Shown here piece by piece: positions 40,571 through 50,508 of a stretch of DNA of 64,000 nt. The stretch covers positions 23,557,999 through 23,621,998 of the forward strand of contig NC_092565.1 in assembly GCF_037975245.1 (NCBI RefSeq), written 5' to 3'. Below the pieces are notes generated by a model that worked only from the letters and a program-made list of their open reading frames with translations, was not told the DNA's origin and made no database searches. The stretch comes from Apostichopus japonicus. Its lineage: Eukaryota > Echinodermata > Holothuroidea > Aspidochirotida > Stichopodidae. The position numbers and the translations under genes were made by a program. The first letter of the stretch is position 1; each line of letters starts with the position of its first letter.

Positions 40571-40661
40571 CAACACCGGACCCCATATATTTATATATAT
40601 TTATAAATATATATATATATGTATGTGTATATTTATAAATATATATATATATATATGTATG

Positions 40662-40705
<44 letters not shown>
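40571..40705. repeat. (TA)n-rich microsatellite, then (GT)n
   Basis: Interrupted TATATATTTATAAATATATA units pass into pure (AT)n, and a short (TG)n tract follows to about 40733. Confidence 0.9.
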
Positions 40706-40881
40706 GTGTGTGTGTGGGTGTGTGTGTATGTGTAAAGGCCTTTTAGGCTCACTATTTTTTCAAACTTATAGACTGTCCCGTCTACTCCGAGGCGTCATAC
40801 AAGTCTGATTCCAATTTCGAAGTCGAAATCAGCGTGGTTTTACACCCATGGAGAGTAGTTGAACAAGAATGAATGATTAAA

Positions 40882-41164
40882 CGCCGTGTGAGGACAAGAA
40901 ATATCTGTACAGGTGCAGCTTCCGGCGGCTTAATCCGCTGTACCCCCAGCAGGAATGAGTCTGAGGTACATTCCAAAGCAACTTCAGTGCAGTTTTTCTT
41001 TCTGACCGATATATATATATATTTATATTTTGCATGAAATCCTCTGCGAGAGAATATATACGAAATATCTAAAAATGGCACAGACACAAGCACAGATTCC
41101 ACAAGAGACCCCCAGCAGGGCTTTGATCTACATTCCAAGGCAATTGTAGAATATCTCTCTGACT
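40882..41164 (-). repeat. Diverged tandem duplication, period about 159 bp
   Basis: On the minus strand two units share TTGC(C/T)TTGGAATGTA, then CCTGCTGGGGGT, AGATATTTC and a CTC(A/T)C..GC(A/G)GAGG-like end, at about 41041-41164 and 40882-41006. A 144-codon minus frame (40782-41216), the longest here not made of a simple repeat, covers both units in the same phase, so ALEC recurs in both. No protein family is recognised. Either an old coding repeat or a repeat that happens to stay open. Confidence 0.5.
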
Positions 41165-42399
41165 TTGTAGTGTTGTGCTTGGTTATATCTACAAACCTGC
41201 AAGTTTTATCTGCCAAAGCTGCACCATTGGGAGAGGGGGGGGGGGCTTTGTCTGGGCTTTAAGCACTCTCAATACACCCTCCCTGTGTATATAACCTAGT
41301 ATTACAGTTGTAAGAATAAAACAATCGCTGTGTGTTCAGTAGATAGAACATTCTTTATTAATCATCGATTTCATGGTCCTTCCTTCTCATAACATTGCTC
41401 GATCAGTCCCTGCAGTTGTTTTCTACTGACAAAGCTATATAGTCGGTCTCAAAATCGATCTAGCCCGGCCCCACCATCCTCCGATGATCGCAGGCCCAAC
41501 TTTGATTTGCATAGTTTAGTATACGGGTATTATACGATGCCATTTTCGGGCGCTCTGTGCACAACGTTGTGAAGATAAAAGGGCATTCTTTGCACTGAGT
41601 CATGAGAATTTAATTTGAAAAAGAAGAAGAAGAAGCGATTAACAAGGCCATTAAAACAAAATAAAAGATCGGTTTCATTATATATAGACATTTCTTCACT
41701 GCGCAAGTAATGGAAGATTCCAGATGTATATGTTTTAAATAGTTGAGAAATACTTGACAAAATCTTCAATAAATATTCTACCTATATAGAGTTAACCTTA
41801 AAGGAATGTACTTCAATGGAATAGCTGCAATGGCATCGCTCAGACAACATATAGTTTACGGTAAAAGTTGATGAAAATATGAGCAGACGAACATAATTAA
41901 ATTGAAGGTCCTCATGTTTTAACTTTACATAAATCCCATCTCGGAATGGATCATTCCCAAAGGGGATGTGCAAGAAACATTCATTAAACTATAAACAGCA
42001 TCAGAGAACATCAAACCCTGCAGCTTGCATGCATGTTATGAAGAGAAAACAAGGGAAATTCTTTCCTTCATCTTACATTATTATACACCTTACCACCCCC
42101 CCCCCTTCTTCTGATTAAATCAGAAAGTTAACCTTCTATATTTATCATATTTGTTTATAAAACTTTGTAGCTTCGGGGAAGTTATGACATCACGTGATTG
42201 AAACGTTTCAAACCAAAGCACCAAATAAAATCGCGATAATTTGATCCTACCCTTGCAGTCACATAAATTGTTTAATTAATGCAGACGTGAAATAGCAAGG
42301 TTTCTATCTATAACACTTAAAAAAGAAGACATAATCACCCCAGCTATTATTAACTTATTCTTTTATGACAGGTATCTTTGTATATAAAGAACAACTCCT
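41165..42399. other. Unannotated stretch
   Basis: No gene recognised. G run at about 41237-41244, (GAA)n at about 41622-41636, C run at about 42097-42104. Confidence 0.45.
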
Positions 42400-42786
42400 A
42401 AAAAACAGTCAAGGAAAATCTTGTTCCGTTTGGGAGAGTTTAGTTTAGGAGTTGTGTCTGGGAGCTGTCATTTTGTAATCAGTGATGTCATAGAGACAGT
42501 ATGGATCTGAAACCCTTTTACTAGCTCTTTGTTTTTCTTTTTATATTTTCAATGTAAAATGTTAACTGTTTTGACACTGAAATCACTGTCATCATTTTGA
42601 GGTCGTGTTAAGAACTTCAATATTTTATATTCAGCAGTTGCAAAATCCATCTCCATTACAGACAATCAACAAATTTATAAATAAAGATAAACATAAGAAA
42701 AATCAGACTTGTGGCTCGATGACGTCACATTTGGACTTGATCAAGTCTTCAGTCATATGGATTTAGATTTTGTTAAGCTGTTTTGG
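42400..42786 (-). mobile_element. Non-autonomous TIR element B, copy 2
   Basis: Inverted copy of 22150-22583. Its ends are AAAACAGTC at 42402 and AGCTGTTTTGG at 42776-42786, and the inner TIR block TTGTTCCGTTTGGGAGAG is preserved on the left. It is about 45 bp shorter than copy 1 and diverged throughout. An exact CRE (42720-42727) lies where copy 1 has TGACATCA. Confidence 0.75.
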
Positions 42787-42840
42787 GTTAGCTGTTTATT
42801 TTGTACATGACTTTAATCTTTATAACATAAACCAAATTAA

Positions 42841-42885
42841 TGATGGTATAAGGTTTGTGTCTCCTGTGAGGCAGCTTATGTTTCA
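42841..42885 (-). repeat. Solo copy of the unit that is tandem at 21.3-22.1 kb
   Basis: Read on the minus strand this contains AGCTGCCTCACAGGAGACAC followed by an AAACC..ATCATTAAT segment, matching the CAGGAGACATAAACC...ATCAT part of the 91-bp unit. It lies on the same side of the TIR element as the array does in copy 1, about 60 bp away. Confidence 0.55.
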
Positions 42886-43514
42886 TTAGTTTGTGCAACA
42901 ATTTTAACCGAACTATACTAAATGTTACTGAACATTAGATTACAATTTATCAAACTAAGACACCTTCCTAGGATTTTTTTAAAGCAATCGACAGTTAACC
43001 AGCAAGTAACCGGTTATCCCAAGTGGTAAACAGCTTTTCATATCAAATGATGCATAGTTTATCCCTATAGTAACAAGTACAACGATCTATTGCATTAAAT
43101 AAGTTCGTGACAGTATTTCCAGTTTGAAGGAATACAACTTTTTCCCCGTCTGCCAAGAGGACGCATATGGCACTGGAATAAGGAGATTGGAGGAAAGGAA
43201 ACGACACCGTTATCCCGTCTATGTCTTATAGTTTCGCACAAAATAAATGAATAAACTGCTCAGAAATATTAGCAATCAAAACAAATTTATAAATAGAAGC
43301 TAAGTTGAGCATCTGCAGCGTTGCTGCTGTTTTTTCTCGCTCTTTTTTAAATTGACTTTTACCTCTTGAATCAAACTAGACTACTGTAGATCTGGTTATA
43401 GTTTATACTTTTTATATTCTTATTATTATACTTATTATAATACTTCTAATATACTGAGTATCATGATTAACATGTTAAACTCGTAATTATGAACGAATTG
43501 CGAGACGTGTACTT
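42886..43514. other. Unannotated stretch
   Basis: AT-rich; nothing recognised. Confidence 0.5.
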
Positions 43515-43542
43515 CATATATATATATAACTTTATATATATA

Positions 43543-43600
<58 letters not shown>

Positions 43601-43624
43601 TATATATTATATATAAATATTATA

Positions 43625-43695
<71 letters not shown>
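43515..43695. repeat. (TA)n microsatellite, interrupted
   Basis: About 180 bp of TA dinucleotides broken by a few TAA or ATT interruptions. The Ile-Tyr frames across it are not genes. Confidence 0.95.
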
Positions 43696-43702
<7 letters not shown>

Positions 43703-43937
43703 TAGCGATCGTTTGCAAACACGATATATGAACACAATTCAGTAAAATCATCGAGGAAACATGATCTCGTATGATTTTAAATAGTGGAAGGTTAGTAACC
43801 TTCCTTCAGAATTGTTGGTAAAGATTATGTTATTGGAAAAAATGTACTTTCTGAGAAGTAACAGAATGAAGGCGAAAATATGGAAGTTATATGATCAAGA
43901 CATAAAAGACTATCAGTAAGGACGAGAGAGAGAAAGA

Positions 43938-44090
43938 GGGGGGGGGGTGGGGTGGGGGAGATGATAAGAATATTAGAGGGAGTCAATTAACACAAACCTG
44001 CCACGGTCACAAAGTCTTGACTAGCTGGCCGGTTAGAATATTTCCATCTTCGGTGCATAAGTGTCACGTTGGGGGAGGGGGTGGGGTGGG
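43938..44090 (+). other. Two G-quadruplex motifs
   Basis: At 43938-43958: 10 G, T, 4 G, T, 5 G. At 44071-44090: 5 G, A, 5 G, T, 4 G, T, 3 G. The second meets the four-tract rule with one-base loops; the first does if the 10-G run is split. Confidence 0.7.
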
Positions 44091-44888
44091 TTGTTGTGTT
44101 TATCAATTTCTCTTAAAAGAAATCTGTATATGTTGATTTATTAAAGCACATTATAAAAAAAGGATATCAGTCTGTCAGTGCAATCTTCTAGGTTTTGAGA
44201 AATTAGCTTTTATTAAGCATGAAAGGTTCATCGATCATGCCAGGAGGATGGAATGCTTATATTTAAGAACGAAAGGCCACCAAGTCAGTTATCCTTAAGC
44301 AACACAAAAAGAAAACAAGATTTTTGTTATCTCGAAATAAAATGTAAATATTTTTCTATAAATAAGATGATAAAGTTGGTCCGGAAGCAAATATCTGTTA
44401 CGTTAGTTTGCAAATCATGGCTCAAGGAACGCCGTGACATTGGGCAAAACTGTCAAAGGTTTGCTGATGATAGAGATTAAAAGCATTAAATGAATTCGTG
44501 GGACACAAAAATTATCTTATTTATTCAATGGTTGATAACTCGATGTTTTTGGAAAGCGGAATGGCTGTAACGGTATGAACTCTTTTAGTTAAGACTCAGT
44601 AGACTACTGCATGTACTATATTGCTTAATATTAGATGATTTGGTCAGAATTATGCAAAGTTAACACAAAATGTAGTTTTTTAAAGGATTAGTCCACATAA
44701 TTAGAATACCCTCAAAAATCAAACTACAAATGATCAAATATTGATATAGACGGTTGATCTGTATATTAAATTGCTATATTGTGTTACCTATATACATGCA
44801 TAACCAACAATCGGTTTTGATTCATTGCCGGATGCAGAATTAATCTATGCGATGGTGATGGAATGTGTGTGTATGTATGTGACACTTG
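44091..44888. other. Unannotated stretch
   Basis: No gene recognised. The plus frame at 44253-44480 is Lys/Asn-rich without motifs. Confidence 0.45.
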
Positions 44889-45336
44889 CTTGTAAACGCC
44901 GTAAATCAAAATGTTAATGGTGGATTAACTTCATATTTGATAGGTGGATCCATCATTACAAGAACCCTTTTGTCGTCTGCGAAGTTCAATGGTCGATTCG
45001 GGTCAACGGCGTTCAAAGTCTGAAAACATTGTAAACACGGTAACTCAAAAAGTACATGTTTGTTGAACTTCATATACATGGTATACAGATCCAGCTTGAT
45101 GAGTACAAGATCCTTATTGAAATTGGTGGAGGTCAAAGGTCATTTACAGTCAACATGCACGTTAAAGTCTGAAAATCTTGTGAACCTGATAACTCAAGAA
45201 GTGACCGTAGGCCTACATCTTTCTTGAATTTCATACTTAGTATGTAGATCCAGCTTGGCGAGTGCAAGACTCTTATTGAAATTGGTAGGGGTCAAATGTT
45301 ACATGAGGTCAACAGGTGTCAAAGTCTGAAAACCTT
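44889..45336. repeat. Three-monomer tandem repeat, about 143-156 bp
   Basis: Monomers at about 44889-45031, 45032-45180 and 45181-45336 each end in (G/T)TCAAAGTCTGAAAA(C/T)-type sequence and share ACTCAA(A/G)AAGT, TTCATA, AGATCCAGCTTG, TTATTGAAATTGGT and GGTCAA. The first monomer is most diverged. It resembles an old interspersed minisatellite. A 76-codon minus frame crosses two monomers, but none of the monomers is clearly coding. Confidence 0.8.
45130..45142 (+). promoter_or_regulatory. Perfect DR1 nuclear-receptor site
   Basis: AGGTCAAAGGTCA is the consensus direct repeat with one-base spacing recognised by RXR and HNF4-type receptors. It lies inside the middle tandem monomer, where its neighbour monomer has the degraded GGGGTCAAATGTTA. 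No adjacent gene is recognised. Confidence 0.45.
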
Positions 45337-46852
45337 TTAATCATATCTCCAAAATTAAAACTACAATAAATCTGCGAATTCTCCAATGCTATGATTATCG
45401 TTTGGTGAACATAGGTTGGTCAAATTCAGGTCAGTTTATGTTTTGTGAATGGGCCTCTATTGGTCTTCAACAAAACATAAAGCCATCCAGGAAATGAAAT
45501 CTGCACCAAAGAATTCATTTGATTTAAACACGCTCAATCGGGCCCTTATCAGTTTTCGCCCTCTGAGCTACAATGTGACAATATTTCACAGTGTATAAAC
45601 AATGTCATGTAGAGGTCTCATTCATTAATATAACAATTATTAAATGGATGGTTGGTGGCAGAGCTGATTTGCTAGCTCAAAATTAGTAAAAGAATATGTC
45701 TATGTGTCTATCTTTCACATAGGAAGACTGTTCTTTCTGGATATTGAAACATTTGAATAAACATTCTATACTGCAAAATCCTTACCAGTGGATTAAATGG
45801 TTCATGCCCACAAGTGAGTGCTACAAATAAGAGCTGAAAATCTCTGATGTTTTCTGGTTCTCACTTTATTCTCGGACAATTTTAACCCTCTTGCTCTACA
45901 TTAGTCAGGTTGTTATTTGGACTTTTGAGCAAATTGTGTGGCAAGGAATCACAAAGCCAACTGGCTTTCTGATTTTACTGCCCAGTAAAGTGTCGTGTGG
46001 TGATCCTGGTCAAATAAGTAACATGCATTGCTTAACTTTGTTATTAACACATATTTTATCCTTACGTCATTCAAGCAACTCCCTCCGGCAAAAATCGTCA
46101 AAGTCATTATTGCAGCCAATTAGCCATTTGTTACGAGTATAAATATATATCTTTTAACGTAGGTATATTGCTTGTGCGATAGATGATAAATGATATAGCA
46201 CATTAACACGAAACCCCGTTAAAGTCTTTATCATTTCACACATATTCCTACTATTGTATTTAAACAGATTATTTGCATGAAGTTATTATGTTTGCAGAAC
46301 TCACAAGACTTTTGACTCTGGGAGGGCAAGGTCGCAAGTTCGAGAGAGTTACTTTAGTTTTAACATGATTTTCAGAGGTTTACGTCACCAGGACGCATGC
46401 GCGTCTTGACCATTTAAGGAGCATACATGAGAAACGAACAAACCATACTCATTGACATGGAAATGGTATAAATAGGCCTATTATGTTGCGAACAAACTTC
46501 TACAAAACAGCTTAAAAAAGTTTTTTATTTTTTGTTTATATTATTATTTCGAAGGTCGTTCATATAGGCCTAGCCTACATGTCTACAAGACTGACGAATC
46601 TGAAAATTACATTTTTGATACAAACTGTGCTTGATTAATGTTCACTTTGTTTTCTCTATTAGTTAAACTGCTTCTTTGAAAGAAGTATTATTTGCAAATG
46701 TTGATGTTATTCCACTCAGCGACAACCCTGTTTACTAATTTCACCATGAACATATGAAAGATCTGAAAATAAAAACAAGTTGTACCTCCTGTTAGCCTCA
46801 TGAACTAACACATTAATAACAGTAATAATGATTTCTAAACGTTGCCTTAACC
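45337..46852. other. Unannotated stretch
   Basis: No gene recognised. A GGTCGCAAGTTCGAGAG piece at about 46330 resembles a tRNA T arm but lacks partners. Confidence 0.45.
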
Positions 46853-48883
46853 AGTGGGGGCGGGGGGGGGGGTGCTAGTCCCACTAAATATCTGTTCGCC
46901 CAGCCCCCTCAACGACATTTTTAATACATTTTCTGGCTAACGTATGAAGTTAACCACACCTCACAACACACGTTTTTGCCTTTATATGGTAAAATTAATC
47001 CCGATAACCGATACCGATAACCTGACGATTTATATTAACATCGCCAATGGCAGTCAAGTAGAAATAGAACGTGTATAGGTGTTAGTATCATATAGTGACT
47101 ATGAACCGATAAGGGTTAATGGTGAAATTAAATCACTAAACGATAATATTGCATACTAGATACAGTACGTTTACAAATTTGATATCATGTAAAAGTAAAG
47201 TGCTTTTCAGAGTCTTTAACTCCCTTGATAAGCATTAAAAAATGATCTCAAGGGACCGCAGAGTTCGTTTTTTTCTTTAAGAACTTGTGTTTTATGAGGA
47301 AGGTAGTTGGTAAATGCCACAAAGTATGCAGGAAAACAGCTGCTTTGGTCGACAATTTTATCAAATGTTCTGCGAATATTACAATAATTTAGTTTTAGGT
47401 TGTAACTGCGTGATGCACGCTCTCTCGCCATATGTTAATTTTTTTTTCTATCGAAGTAGATGCTAATTAGCTCGTGGTTACAAAAAGAAGAAGAAAACGG
47501 TTATATCTGTTCAAGGTGGTACAGCAGCAGCACAAGTCAGCAAATCCAGCAGGTAACGAGGGCGTCTATAGGCAATGGTGGGCTTGTCCAGAACGGAGAA
47601 TGGATCATTGATCTGAGATGTGCAGGATGTGATAATGGTTGTTAGTAGTTGGCGAAGAGGAGGCAGATTGGGATGGAAATGTGACAACAAGAGGACTCTG
47701 CACGCTGTTTTCAGTTCTCTTGGGCTTCTCTTCAAGGAGGGTGGGTCTAGGCAGGGAGAGAGATCTTTGAATGGTTTGCTGAACTCTCATGACACTGTAC
47801 CACCCCCCCCCACCCTGGTAATCCGACTCTGCTACAGGTTATATGCATGCTGAAGAACAGTAGAATTATTCGAGCTAATTTGGCGAACGCGAGGAGTTTG
47901 ACTGAAGTCAATACCATTCTGACAGTGGTGTGGATGGCAGAATTGTCGCATGTTGGCAACGTCCTACTAAACAGTAAACACCACCAAGTAAATGTCCCAC
48001 CCCCCTTATCGTTCACCCTTTCCTCCACCCGGCCCCGTAGTGCATCCCCCCACCCTGACACACTCTCTTATATCACATTGCATCAGAGTGAGTGAGAAAG
48101 TACCAATATCAAACAAAGCAATACATAAATTGTTCTGGTAATTTCATCATACAAGAGGATCTCTGATAGTGTTCTCTCACGGTTGGGAATTCGCCGACTA
48201 AATTGCGCAATCTCACGTGCCCATGACATGCTAGAACCCCGGAAGCTGTATACTTCCACCTTTCGGAATCAGAATTGAGGTTATCATTCAATATATCCAG
48301 GTCCCTTGTAATACCTGCCCTGGAATGACTCGTCAACTAGCAGTGATCTATGTCATGTTTCGTTTAGCTCTATTAAAATCAGTCTTTCTGCAAGGGTGTC
48401 GTGAAAATAAATTGTCTTGAAATAATAAATTATACTGATGCAGACCACAAAAGTAAATGTTCCCATCGCCGGTGCACCTGTAACATAAAGGGGGGTTTTG
48501 AATTGTGATTTACGGGAAGACTTTAATCCTAGAATAAGGTCAGCCCTTTGTGGTTTCGCCTCTGAGAAACATCGATGCTTGATTCCAGTTTGATAGTGAT
48601 TTTCAGCCTCTTACAAAACGATAAGAACAGTTAAATAAGCTATCATGCGTAGTTCGATATAGAATCAACCGTTGATTTCCCTTTGGTTGCGCAAATAGTT
48701 CCCACTAACCTCTCCCCCCCCCCTCCCTGGATACAGGATACCAATGTATTTTTTATGAGCATTTAGGCCTACAATATTATACCTTACAACGTAACTAGGG
48801 TCGACCCAGGTAGGGGGGCTACAATGGGACTAATCTTCTGAGAGTATTTGTAAAAATTCCCTCAAAACAAGGTACTTTTCAAG
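46853..48883. other. Unannotated stretch with G and C runs
   Basis: Runs of G or C lie at about 46863, 47805 and 48713. Several short frames at 47460-48095 overlap on both strands without motifs. No gene recognised. Confidence 0.4.
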
Positions 48884-49069
48884 AAAAAGTCGCCCAGGAA
48901 AGAACCTGGGCACGAAAACCAAACTACCGAACGACTGATCCGCTCTCGACCCCAGTCCCCTTGCATCGGGACTGTGACTGTGTGATCATCGTCGGGTGTG
49001 CATCACCATTCCCCTCGAAAGGGAACAGATACTACACATGATCTTAGCCAAAAGGCCGAGAAGCGAGAT
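48884..49069 (-). ncRNA. U2 snRNA-headed small RNA locus (U2-like gene, chimera or SINE)
   Basis: On the minus strand, 49066 to 49023 reproduces 44 nt of the U2 spliceosomal RNA 5' domain: TCGCTTCTCGGCC, TTTTGGCTAAGATCA and the branch-point recognition region GTGTAGTATCTG. The 5' terminus has a 2-nt insertion relative to the usual ATCGCTTC start. After CTGTTC the sequence leaves U2: stem-loop IIa, the Sm site and the canonical 3' half are absent. They are replaced by three compact hairpins, TTCCC/GGGAA (49009-49025), CAGTCCC/GGGACTG (48954-48974) and GCCCAGG/CCTGGGC (48892-48911), followed by T5 at 48884-48888. Total length, about 186 nt, is close to normal U2. Alternatives are a truncated U2 pseudogene joined to unrelated DNA, or a U2-headed SINE with a Pol III terminator. 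The U2 match is certain; the rest is inference. Confidence 0.7.
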
Positions 49070-50386
49070 ACACTTTTGGAACAGCGAGCACGCTTCGGCA
49101 GACCGGGCATTCTTCAGTATCTGCTTAATGTTGTCTTGTGAACAACTCTATTCCGTAGTGATGTTGGTCTTTACTTATATAGTTATCTCAAGGGCCCTCT
49201 CTTTCGAGAAATCCTGGCATCCGCCAAAGTAAACGCCTTTTAAATTGAATTGCTACAAATCAGATTCGATCTGGACCTATAACGATGTATATTATATATG
49301 CACTGAAACAAGGCAAAGAAACGGTATGCTTTGGTACACAATAATGACGTCATCATGTAAAATCATGGCAAGTTATCCCTGCAGGAAGATATAGCATATA
49401 GCATCTTTAACTTGTGTACAACTTACCGTACTTTATTACTGTTGTCAGCTTCTTGGTATATTACTAGGGTTGCATAAATCTTGATTATGTTTGATTCATA
49501 TAATTCCTGGTCTGATTAAACATTTTGAACAGCAACTGGAGTGACGTCATGCGTCGTTCGCCGAACAGCTGGAAGAATTGCGAAATTAGTCACTGAACTG
49601 CCCCCCCCCCAATACATTTTCAGCATGTAATGCTAAACAGAAGCATATTGCGACAAACTGCGTATGCGACACATGCAGGCTGCAGGTATGCAAGCAAGGA
49701 CGAGGGGTATTTTAACCCCCTCCCTCCCTCCCCAATGATGAAACACTGATTTCATCATTTGTGACAAGGAATTCTGTTGTGTAAATTTAGCACACGTTTT
49801 ACTAGTTTTAGCATCTTTCTCAATGTAATTTTGTCTATTTTCTCTTGAAAAAAAATACAAAACATTATTACGAGAAGGAATTTCTGTTCGCCGTGGGCAT
49901 GAAATTAATACAAATGCACTTTAACTCACAGGATGCATCCGTTGCCTTGTGTCAGAACGTGACAAATACATTTTGCTGAATAGTATATGCTAACTTTCAC
50001 TTTTAACAATTCCGAAATATTTCAGGTATGCGATAAAATAATCTTATCATAGAACAAGTTTCAGTCCCTAATCACATATTAAAGGTGGAAGAAGGCCAGG
50101 TAAATGGGATATGGTATTAGAACCTCCTCATTGTATACCAGGTATATATGTTAAATAATTCCATTGGGCCCAAATTCGATCCCAAACTATAGTAACAAAG
50201 GTTTTCATGAAATGGTAAACTTTTTGACAGGTGAAGATCGTGGATAAGTTGTTTACTTGGTCGCTACTTTGCGTCATCCAGACCGAGCCTTCTGTATTAT
50301 ACACCGTGTAAATGTTCGCACTAGCTAAACGCTTCGCCTTATTAGGATAGTTAACACATAGCTGACACGTTGACCATTTACGACTC
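49070..50386. other. Unannotated stretch
   Basis: Exact TGACGTCA at 49345-49352 and 49542-49549, a C run at about 49601-49610. A U6-like 5' hairpin piece lies at 49086-49104. The 123-codon minus frame at 50128-50499 runs into the long hairpin and has no recognised domain. Confidence 0.45.
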
Positions 50387-50508
50387 TGGCCAGCCATATG
50401 GGGAAAACACTGCATAATATATCCGCGGATTAATACGAATATATACGAGTATATATTCATATTAATACGCGGATATATTATGTGGTGTTTGTCCCACATG
50501 GCTTGCCA
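50387..50508. other. Long near-perfect inverted repeat (60-bp arms)
   Basis: The inner arms 50413-50446 and 50449-50482 match in 32 of 34 positions (mismatches near CCGCGG and ATACGAA). Pairing continues outward with more differences through GGAAAACACT / GTGTTTGTCC-type sequence to TGGCCAGCC at 50387 and GGCTTGCCA at about 50508. The unpaired centre is only a few bases. It could be a foldback transposon, a recent inverted duplication, or the source of a long hairpin RNA. Confidence 0.8.

Noticed and set aside
44906-45136. 76-codon minus frame across the three-monomer tandem repeat
   Set aside because: It is not kept open in the third monomer in phase and matches no family.
46320-46345. tRNA T-arm-like GGTCGCAAGTTCGAG
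   Set aside because: No A box, acceptor stem or anticodon arm can be found at the right distance.
48884-49069. Canonical functional U2 snRNA gene
   Set aside because: Stem-loop IIa, the Sm-binding site and the normal 3' half are absent, so it cannot be standard U2.
50128-50499. 123-codon minus frame
   Set aside because: Its start lies in the long inverted repeat, and no known domain is recognisable.
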